Origin: an uncultured Actinomyces sp.
Lineage (GTDB): Bacteria > Actinomycetota > Actinomycetes > Actinomycetales > Actinomycetaceae
NCBI GenBank assembly: GCA_938022345.1
Contig: CALIEP010000012.1
Span: 1 to 6,638, forward strand
Length of the DNA: 6,638 nt
Reading direction: 5' to 3'
How positions within the stretch are numbered: position 1 is the first letter of the stretch; each line of letters opens with the position of its first letter. The position numbers were made by a program, and so were the translations under genes. Positions 1 through 5,197 of the stretch are shown piece by piece. The notes under the pieces are model-generated. The model did no database searches and was not told the DNA's origin. It worked only from the letters and a program-made list of their open reading frames with translations.

Positions 1-975
1 AACGTCGCCTTGACCCATCGCGGCTTTGACTCGCGCACCATCGTTTTGAAGAGTAAGGAGCGATACAGGATCCCACTTCTTCCCGTGCTGGTAGTCCTCA
101 AGGATAATGCCCTTGCCAAGCTGCTCTTCCACGGCAGCATAGGCTTTTACTGCCTTCTCTGCCTTATCCAGCTCAGTCAGATAGTACGCACGGGTATTGC
201 CATCGATCCACGGGCTCTTCAGGAGCTCCGTGTACGTGGAGACATTGTCCTCGGCTTCCTTTTTCAGCCCAGGGATGCGATTCCTGTTCGCTCGGTCCCG
301 TGCCCAGCCCTCAACGCCATCAGCGTTACCGATCAGATCCGGGTACTTGTCACACAGATGCCGTTTCTGCGCCTCTGATTGCTGCGACCAATACTTCGCG
401 CGTTCCTCCGGCGTCATCTTCTTGAACTTCTTCTGTTCAGCATCCGACAGATAGTGCGTCTGCGTCGAAGTCGATTTCGCGGTACTCCCCGGCGTCCCGA
501 CGGTTTTTAACCGTGCGTTCAACGTCGTGTCGGCAGTATTGGCCAAGTCGACCGCCTGCCCCACTAATCGATTAACCGAGGCTTCGGTGCTCTGCCGCGT
601 GTACTGGCTCATCGAGTTCCCAGGAGGATGACATGTCGCTATCCCCGCCGCAGAAATCGTGCAATGTGTCGAGGATGCCTGTTGCAGCGCCACTTTGACC
701 GCGCTCTCAACCTGGGAAACGTCGCCCGACGCAACTTTGACGGCCTCTTGGATTTCTAGAAGGTCATCGGCGAGCGTCGTCAGTTCCTTGTGAGCAATGC
801 CCATCTTCGCACGCAGCGCATCTGCAGTCGCTCCCTCACCCTTGAAGGAACTCATACGTGCCTGAAGAGCATCAGCCTGCTTAACGACAGAATCTCGCCT
901 TGCGCCAACCTTCCCCGCATAGGTGGACAAACCGGCTGAACTCCAGGTCTGAATCTGGCCCCACGTTAACGACAT
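1..975 (-). CDS. Putative T7SS effector: WXG100-like N-terminus plus start of a DUF1023-type alpha/beta hydrolase (C-terminus off the left edge)
   Basis: The frame is open from ATG at 975 to base 1 (325 codons, no stop), so only the N-terminal part is seen. The ATG follows GAAGGA with a 6-nt spacer and lies 24 nt after the preceding gene. Residues 1-100 are an amphipathic helical hairpin of WXG100 size; the turn has Phe44-Lys-Gly46 where WXG would sit. A Ser/Thr-rich linker (about 100-175) holds Cys105 and Cys115, which could form a small disulfide loop. Residues 180-325 are charged and helical and contain LIGNADGV (214-221), DRANR (227-231) and an NDG...AAMGQGDV segment (311-325). From memory of the family, this pattern lies just upstream of the hydrolase fold in DUF1023 (Abhydrolase_8) actinobacterial proteins. 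The catalytic Ser-Asp-His residues would be outside the window, so enzyme activity is inferred. With the esx genes next door, a secreted effector is the likely role. It could also be a cell-wall or lipid hydrolase unrelated to secretion. Confidence 0.8.
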   Translation of the reverse strand, partial: MSLTWGQIQTWSSAGLSTYAGKVGARRDSVVKQADALQARMSSFKGEGATADALRAKMGIAHKELTTLADDLLEIQEAVKVASGDVSQVESAVKVALQQASSTHCTISAAGIATCHPPGNSMSQYTRQSTEASVNRLVGQAVDLANTADTTLNARLKTVGTPGSTAKSTSTQTHYLSDAEQKKFKKMTPEERAKYWSQQSEAQKRHLCDKYPDLIGNADGVEGWARDRANRNRIPGLKKEAEDNVSTYTELLKSPWIDGNTRAYYLTELDKAEKAVKAYAAVEEQLGKGIILEDYQHGKKWDPVSLLTLQNDGARVKAAMGQGDV

Positions 976-999
976 TGTTATTCCTTCACTACGCCTGAA

Positions 1000-1563
1000 T
1001 TACGCCATTACGGGGGTCTTGGGTGGTGTGGAGAGCGAAACGAAGCCGTCCCCATCCGGATAGTCGGTAGGGCTCGGCGCGTAGGGAGGCATCCCCTGTC
1101 CTGGCCGATAGACGGGTGTATCCACCTGCGCCCATCCGGTAGTTGTCGGCAGCGTCGGCATGGCGTATCCCCAGCGAAGAGGACCGCGGGCGGGGCCATT
1201 GAGCGCGGCTGCCTTTTGTGCAGCCACTGACGAGGCCGCGGAGCCCACATTCGCGCCACCAGGGACCGCCTGCCCCTGGCTATTGACGGCCGCTGTGTTC
1301 TCCGCTTCGGTCAGATCGAGATTCACTCCAGCGCTGCGTGCAGCGCTGGCTAGTTCACTAAGGGCCGTGGAATGAGTCTGAAGGAGCGACGTGTATCGAA
1401 ATTCCACGGTGCCCGCTGTCGAAATCGACTGAGCGCCATTCATCGATTCTTGGACAGTTTCGGATAGGTCGTCGATCTTTGCACCCTGCAGCTCGCTTGA
1501 GACCTGCGACATCGTAGTCGCAGCAGCGTCATACTCCCCAGAAATTAGACTGATCATTACCAC
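1000..1563 (-). CDS. Small helical T7SS-associated protein with Pro/aromatic-rich tail, function unknown
   Basis: 187 aa. The GTG at 1563 is preferred because AGAGGGG lies 9 nt upstream; the in-frame ATG at 1557 would be 15 nt away. I do not recognise a named family with certainty. Residues about 5-95 look like a WXG100/EspC-type two-helix hairpin (Ala/Ser-rich, heptad-like hydrophobics), but there is no WXG at the turn. Residues 95-125 are Ala/Gly-rich. Residues 127-187 form a low-complexity tail rich in Pro, Tyr and Trp (W131, W144, Y133, Y152, Y161, Y168), including YPDGD (168-172), which fits the YxxxD/E secretion pattern. There is no signal peptide or membrane segment. It sits between the esx pair and the DUF1023-type gene and ends 24 nt before the latter, so the two are probably cotranscribed. 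Inference: a partner, chaperone or co-secreted subunit of the hydrolase-like protein. Confidence 0.8.
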   Translation of the reverse strand: MVMISLISGEYDAAATTMSQVSSELQGAKIDDLSETVQESMNGAQSISTAGTVEFRYTSLLQTHSTALSELASAARSAGVNLDLTEAENTAAVNSQGQAVPGGANVGSAASSVAAQKAAALNGPARGPLRWGYAMPTLPTTTGWAQVDTPVYRPGQGMPPYAPSPTDYPDGDGFVSLSTPPKTPVMA

Positions 1564-1640
1564 AGCTGATTTCCCCTCTAAGGAAGCCCAAATTCAACGA
1601 TCTACCCACATCGGCCGATCAAATTGTTGTAAGTACGGCA

Positions 1641-1670
1641 GTGGGTGAGCAGATTTCTCTACTCACCCAC
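1641..1670. terminator. Strong hairpin downstream of the esx pair
   Basis: GTGGGTGAG (1641-1649) is perfectly complementary to CTCACCCAC (1662-1670). After a C/A mismatch the stem continues with AGA/TCT and closes on a 4-nt loop (TTTC). It lies 43 nt past the stop of the second WXG100 gene and 77 nt before the start of the 187-aa gene. No T-tract follows on the minus strand, so it may be a leaky terminator or a 3'-end stabilising or processing stem, not a strong intrinsic terminator. Either role would make esx transcripts more abundant than the downstream effector genes. Confidence 0.6.
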
Positions 1671-1712
1671 ACACAGCGTTCGCCTACTGACGTACGGCGC
1701 ACCAAATTCGAA

Positions 1713-2024
1713 TCAACGTCCGATCGACATTCCCTGGAAGGTATTCGCGCCAGAGTTGTCGGTTGCGATGTAGTTGCCAGCGAGCTGGTCAACCAGGTCT
1801 GCGAAAGCTTGAAGAGCCTGCTGCATCTGGTTCATACCCTCGGTCCACTGACCATGCTTCTGGGTGTAGGACTCCTTTGCAGCACCTTCCCATGTGGCGC
1901 TACGTGCTGCGACATCCTTGTTGAACTGGTCAAGCTGGCTAAGAAGCTCTGTAGCCTGGCCACGCAGCGAAGCAGAGGTCTGCTGAAGCTGCTGAGGAGT
2001 TACCTTGAAATCTCCGCCGTTCAT
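1713..2024 (-). CDS. WXG100 family T7SS substrate (ESAT-6/CFP-10-like), second of the pair, carries YxxxD signal
   Basis: 103 aa, a typical WXG100 length. Two long helices flank the turn motif Trp45-Glu-Gly47, and the C-terminus has YIATD (85-89), matching the YxxxD/E general T7 secretion signal placed just after helix 2. A Gly/Asn/Ser-rich tail follows. There is no signal peptide, as expected. The ATG at 2024 has GGGGA about 7 nt upstream. The gene lies 19 nt after the other WXG100 gene, so the two are an operon and by family precedent should form a four-helix-bundle heterodimer exported by the ESX machinery. By the YxxxD criterion this is the EsxB (CFP-10)-like member, although gene order is the reverse of the mycobacterial esxB-esxA pair. 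The exact EsxA/EsxB assignment is uncertain, so no symbol is given. Confidence 0.93.
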   Translation of the reverse strand: MNGGDFKVTPQQLQQTSASLRGQATELLSQLDQFNKDVAARSATWEGAAKESYTQKHGQWTEGMNQMQQALQAFADLVDQLAGNYIATDNSGANTFQGMSIGR

Positions 2025-2043
2025 TTCCTAATCCCCAATCTAC

Positions 2044-2364
2044 TCACAGGCTCAGCATTGCTGCGCCGGTCTTGGCAACAGCCTGCTGGGATTCTTGCTC
2101 ATTCTGGATAACCTGAGCGCCGACCGACGCCAGTGAGCTCTCGAAGTCAGTCAGTGCTGTGGTGGCCTTGTTCGAACCTGCATTCCACTGCTCCATGACC
2201 GAGTTGAATGCCTGCGAGGCACCACCCTGCCAAGAACCAACAACGGTCGCAACCTCGCTCTGAACCTTGGAGTTCAGTCCCTGCAGGTATGCCTGAAGAT
2301 TGGTAACAGCCGTGCGAATGGCATCATAGCTCGCTTGTTCAGCAGAAATATTTGCACCGCTCAC
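2044..2364 (-). CDS. WXG100 family T7SS substrate (ESAT-6/CFP-10-like), first of the pair, no YxxxD signal
   Basis: 106 aa starting with GTG at 2364. The start is fixed by a near-ideal AGGAGGG six nt upstream and by the family length. The turn motif is Trp45-Gln-Gly47, followed by GGASQAF, the usual small-residue start of helix 2. At the place where its partner has YIATD this protein has Val85-Ile-Gln-Asn-Glu89, so the Tyr of YxxxE is missing. It is therefore probably exported as the passenger of the neighbouring YxxxD-bearing protein (EsxA-like role). The gene heads the minus-strand operon and is divergent from eccD, so expression can be set separately from the membrane machinery. The assignment to WXG100 is secure; partner choice is inferred from adjacency. 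Confidence 0.92.
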   Translation of the reverse strand: MSGANISAEQASYDAIRTAVTNLQAYLQGLNSKVQSEVATVVGSWQGGASQAFNSVMEQWNAGSNKATTALTDFESSLASVGAQVIQNEQESQQAVAKTGAAMLSL

Positions 2365-2370
2365 AGTTCA

Positions 2371-2377
2371 CCCTCCT
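2371..2377 (-). promoter_or_regulatory. Strong Shine-Dalgarno of the first WXG100 gene
   Basis: AGGAGGG on the minus strand ends six nt before the GTG at 2364. It is the best ribosome binding site in the window. It decides the GTG start and predicts high translation, as expected for an abundant secreted substrate. Confidence 0.8.
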
Positions 2378-2385
2378 AATTGTTG

Positions 2386-2401
2386 TTCGGGTCTCCCCGA
2401 A
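2386..2401. repeat. 6-bp inverted repeat (hairpin) just upstream of the esx ribosome binding site
   Basis: TTCGGG (2386-2391) and CCCGAA (2396-2401) form a perfect 6-bp stem with a 4-nt loop. It lies 8 nt beyond the AGGAGGG of the first WXG100 gene, in the probable 5' leader. It may stabilise the mRNA or affect ribosome access; it does not hide the Shine-Dalgarno itself. Confidence 0.45.
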
Positions 2402-2419
2402 GTTCTCTATGCGATTGAG

Positions 2420-2436
2420 GCCCTGTAACGGAGGGC
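2420..2436. repeat. Short inverted repeat in the esx leader or operator region
   Basis: GCCCT (2420-2424) and AGGGC (2432-2436) are complementary around a 7-nt spacer. It could be a second leader stem or a small operator half-site pair between the divergent operons. At 5 bp it can also be chance. Confidence 0.3.
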
Positions 2437-2532
2437 ACAATCTCGATGTCGGGTATTACATTATCGAAGCGATCTGGGAATGCAAATACAGGATTCATGA
2501 AACCAGCTAGGCTTAAGACAGCACTATTGAGC

Positions 2533-2538
2533 AAAGGA
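2533..2538 (+). promoter_or_regulatory. Ribosome binding site of eccD
   Basis: AAAGGA lies five nt before the ATG at 2544. It favours that start over the in-frame ATG at 2580, which has no comparable site. Confidence 0.6.
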
Positions 2539-2543
2539 ACCTC

Positions 2544-3854
2544 ATGGCAAGCACTACCGCATCCAGGCCTCCAGCCCTTATGCCCATTAGCATTCGCATG
2601 GGTGAGAACACCGTCGACATGTCGGTCCCAACGAACGTCGCACTGGCTGAATTCGCCCCAAATATTGTGTCGCAAATCACACAATTATCTGCGAGTTCTG
2701 CCTCTCAGGGCTACCGAATTACGAATTCTCAGGGCAAGGTCCTCGACCAAAGCCAGACTCTGATCAATCAGGGAATCCAAGCAGGATCCGTTCTAATTCT
2801 GTCGAAAATTGGCGACAGCACACAGGATTTGCGCTATGACGACCTGGTGGAAGCGGTAGGAACCGCGGTCGAGAATGATCAGGCTCCGTGGAATTCTGAC
2901 AATTCGGTCGATCTTAGCACACATGCTTCAGCGCTTTTGGTCCTCACAGCAGCCGTCCTCATCTTCACAGGAGGACGCGGAAGCACCATGGGACTTATCG
3001 TTGGATTATCCGGCGCAGTCCTCGCTTCCCTGGCCTGCGCGGTCATCGCTCGTAGCTCTTCGCGCCTCGCGCCCCTATCTCTTGCCCACTCAATTCCGAT
3101 CCTTGCGGGCGCGGCTGTCATGAGCGCAATTCCCGGCTCTTGGTCAGGTCTTCCCCTTGCAGGCTTTGGAATTGCAGCGATACTGAGCGCCTCGGTACTC
3201 CTTGTCGTCCTCCCGAAAGCTCTGCGCGGATCCATCACAGCACCGCTCACCTACGGTTTCTCGGCCACAGCAATTGGCCTATTGACCGGCTTCGCACACC
3301 TTTCCACGCAACGTGCAGCAAGTGCGGTCTATACCTTATTAATAGTGCTTATTTTGATCGCACCCTGGTTTGCTATGGCCAGAATTCCTGTGCGCGTGAC
3401 AGGAATCCAAGAAACCATCGATCCCTACGAGGTCGTCCACAAGGTTCACGAGGGTTATATTCTGACCATTTCCCTCAAAACTGGTGCCTCACTGGGAAGC
3501 CTGATCTGCATCCCCCTCCTCCTCGATACACGCTATTCGTTGCTCCTCCTGATCTGTGCCGGCGTTGCTCTCCTGCTCTCAACGCGCTCACTACGCTCGC
3601 GCACCGAAGTCCTTATCGGCGCACTGCTAGGAATCATCCTGATCCTCAGCGGCGCAATCGGAAGCGCAATCTTGATGCCTCAGGCACTCATTCCCGTCGT
3701 TTTGCTTCTCTTCGTCGCAACCGGCTTGGTCCTAGCACTCACTGTTATTGACCCCAAAATGCGCCCATGGGTCACTCGAATCGCTGACGCCCTTTCTCTT
3801 GTCAGCATGCTTGCACTGGTGCCGATCGCAACTTTGGTGTGGGGAGTGCTCTAA
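2544..3854 (+). CDS. eccD: T7SS integral membrane protein EccD
   Basis: 436 aa, slightly shorter than mycobacterial EccD. Residues about 14-88 form a ubiquitin-like (YukD-type) cytoplasmic domain: ISIRMGENTVDMSVPTNVAL opens it, and a GYRITNSQGKVLD strand and AGSVLIL close it. A charged linker (90-125) follows. I then count 11 hydrophobic segments at about 126-141, 148-168, 180-196, 203-223, 233-250, 257-276, 307-326, 331-347, 355-372, 378-400 and 414-434, with a polar loop at 277-305. A ubiquitin-like domain plus 11 membrane spans is the EccD architecture; in ESX complexes an EccD dimer lines the membrane cavity of each protomer. It is first in the eccD-eccB-mycP operon, and its TAA overlaps the ATG of eccB by one base. 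No EccC or EccE lies beside it, unlike many mycobacterial loci. Confidence 0.93.
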   Translation: MASTTASRPPALMPISIRMGENTVDMSVPTNVALAEFAPNIVSQITQLSASSASQGYRITNSQGKVLDQSQTLINQGIQAGSVLILSKIGDSTQDLRYDDLVEAVGTAVENDQAPWNSDNSVDLSTHASALLVLTAAVLIFTGGRGSTMGLIVGLSGAVLASLACAVIARSSSRLAPLSLAHSIPILAGAAVMSAIPGSWSGLPLAGFGIAAILSASVLLVVLPKALRGSITAPLTYGFSATAIGLLTGFAHLSTQRAASAVYTLLIVLILIAPWFAMARIPVRVTGIQETIDPYEVVHKVHEGYILTISLKTGASLGSLICIPLLLDTRYSLLLLICAGVALLLSTRSLRSRTEVLIGALLGIILILSGAIGSAILMPQALIPVVLLLFVATGLVLALTVIDPKMRPWVTRIADALSLVSMLALVPIATLVWGVL

Positions 3855-5197
3855 TGCCATCTAATAAGGACATCCTCGAAGCCCAGCGATTCAACCGCCG
3901 CAGGCTGGTCACCGCCTTCACCTCGGGCACTCCCGGAGGCAAGGAACTCGAATCAAAATCGACCACTCGCCCGCTGATCGTTGGAGCATCCATAGCCGCT
4001 GTTGTCGTCTTAATCGCAGTGGCAGTTGGACGCTTCATGCCAACATTGCCATCAGGTTGGGAGAACTCACACCTGATCATTACTAAGGGCGAAGGCGCAC
4101 GCTACTACTCCATCGAGGGAACCCTGCGCCCGATTTCCAATGTCACTTCCGCAAAGCTTCTCAGCGAAAGCGGCAAGATGGTGACCTCATCGGTGGCGAC
4201 CTCCTCACTTGAAGGTATTCCGCGCGGGAGTGCGATCGGACTGAGTGATGTCCCCGACGACATCCCAACTGCAGACCAACTGCACTCCTACGAGTGGACA
4301 TCCTGCGCCTCGTCAACAGGAACAAAAACTTGGGTTGCTGGTAACCCCGATGGACTCCAAAACGCCAACACCGCGCTGGTATCAAACGAAGGTCGCCTCT
4401 ACCTGGTCTCGGGCGGCGTACGCTACCCCATCGATCCATCTCGATCTCAAGCCATTATTAACGTTCTGGACCTGTCGGGACGCAACGTCACCCCGGTCAG
4501 CGCTAGCTGGCTCAGTTTGTTCACCGAAGGGTCAACATTGGCTCCTCTCAACATTCCCAACTTGGGCCGTCCCGTCTCGGGAATGTCATCACGAATCACG
4601 GCCGCACAGGTCGGAACACTGATCGAAGTCGACGAATCAGGCACACCCCGACGCTACGTCATCACTGGCGACGGAACGATCACCCCGCTCACAGACTTCT
4701 CCTACAAGCTCTACCAGGCCTCGTGGGCAGATCGCGGAAGCCCACAAAACCTCATGATCGACCTCTCAGAGCTCGCATCACTGACCGTGTCCACCCAGGG
4801 AATTATTCCCGCCGATTGGCCCACCCAAGTTGGCGAAGTCCTCGGCGGCGATGAACTGCCCTGCGCGCAGTTGAGCATCAACCATTCCCAGGCCTCGACG
4901 AAGCTCATGTCCCTCTCGACCACCCAAATGGCCCAACTCAAGCCGCGCGATATCAACGTCCGCGGCGGTTCCGGCGCATTGGTTCGAGCATCATCTGGCG
5001 GCGCAGCAGGACCCGTCGTCTTCGTCTCTGACCTCGGGAAGGCACATGGATTAGGTTCAAACCCGACAGATTCGCTGGCACGCCTCGGCCTTCCTGAAAC
5101 CGCGGTCTCTCCCCTGCCCGCAGCGTGGCTCGCGTTGATCCCCGAAGGACAAGAACTCACCTCGAGTGCCGCGTGGGAAACGGTGGGTGCTCAGTGA
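3854..5197 (+). CDS. eccB: T7SS core protein EccB
   Basis: 447 aa from the ATG at 3854, chosen over the upstream in-frame GTG (3839) because GGGGAG (3841-3846) lies seven nt before the ATG and translation would be coupled to eccD. The N-terminus is short and basic (QRFNRRRL, 11-18), as is usual for the cytoplasmic tail of EccB. One membrane span follows at about 41-60, then a large extracytoplasmic domain. GIPRG (121-125) followed by IPTADQL (137-143), and the closing LALIPEGQEL segment (426-435), match the repeat-type architecture of EccB as I recall it. Two cysteines only, C151 and C337, sit where the structural disulfide of mycobacterial EccB1 lies. EccB anchors and caps the ESX membrane complex on the outer face and contacts the mycosin. 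Its stop overlaps the start of mycP by four bases. Confidence 0.93.
   Translation: MPSNKDILEAQRFNRRRLVTAFTSGTPGGKELESKSTTRPLIVGASIAAVVVLIAVAVGRFMPTLPSGWENSHLIITKGEGARYYSIEGTLRPISNVTSAKLLSESGKMVTSSVATSSLEGIPRGSAIGLSDVPDDIPTADQLHSYEWTSCASSTGTKTWVAGNPDGLQNANTALVSNEGRLYLVSGGVRYPIDPSRSQAIINVLDLSGRNVTPVSASWLSLFTEGSTLAPLNIPNLGRPVSGMSSRITAAQVGTLIEVDESGTPRRYVITGDGTITPLTDFSYKLYQASWADRGSPQNLMIDLSELASLTVSTQGIIPADWPTQVGEVLGGDELPCAQLSINHSQASTKLMSLSTTQMAQLKPRDINVRGGSGALVRASSGGAAGPVVFVSDLGKAHGLGSNPTDSLARLGLPETAVSPLPAAWLALIPEGQELTSSAAWETVGAQ

Larger units (their letters stand above)
2365..2543. promoter_or_regulatory. Divergent intergenic region with promoters for the esx operon and the eccD-eccB-mycP operon
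   Basis: These 179 nt separate two divergent operons and must hold both promoters unless transcription reads in from afar. For the esx side a weak candidate is TTGCAT (about 2477-2482, read on the minus strand) with TGTAAT (2455-2460 region), a spacer of roughly 17-19 nt. For eccD the only -10-like element I see is TAGGCT (2508-2513) without a good -35. The assigned hexamers are low confidence; the presence of promoters here is inferred from gene arrangement. Confidence 0.5.

Noticed and set aside
10..454. Plus-strand open frames of 122 and 85 codons at the left edge
   Set aside because: Both lie antisense to the well-supported minus-strand hydrolase-type gene, have no ribosome binding site and show no recognisable domain.
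1641..2111. Plus-strand open frame of 156 codons
   Set aside because: It covers the terminator-like hairpin and runs antisense to a clear WXG100 gene; its Leu/Ser/Cys-rich product mirrors the opposite strand's codons.
2376..2763. Open frames on both strands across the divergent intergenic region and the start of eccD
   Set aside because: They overlap the esx leader and the EccD ubiquitin-like domain in other frames and have no supporting start signals or family features.
3839..3853. Upstream GTG start for eccB, adding five residues
   Set aside because: The GGGGAG ribosome binding site overlaps this extension and is spaced correctly for the ATG at 3854, which is coupled to the eccD stop.
5125..5193. 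Upstream ATG start for mycP, adding 23 residues
   Set aside because: It would place a polar Arg/Cys-containing stretch before a normal signal peptide and overlap eccB by 73 nt; the GTG at 5194 gives the expected mycosin N-terminus.
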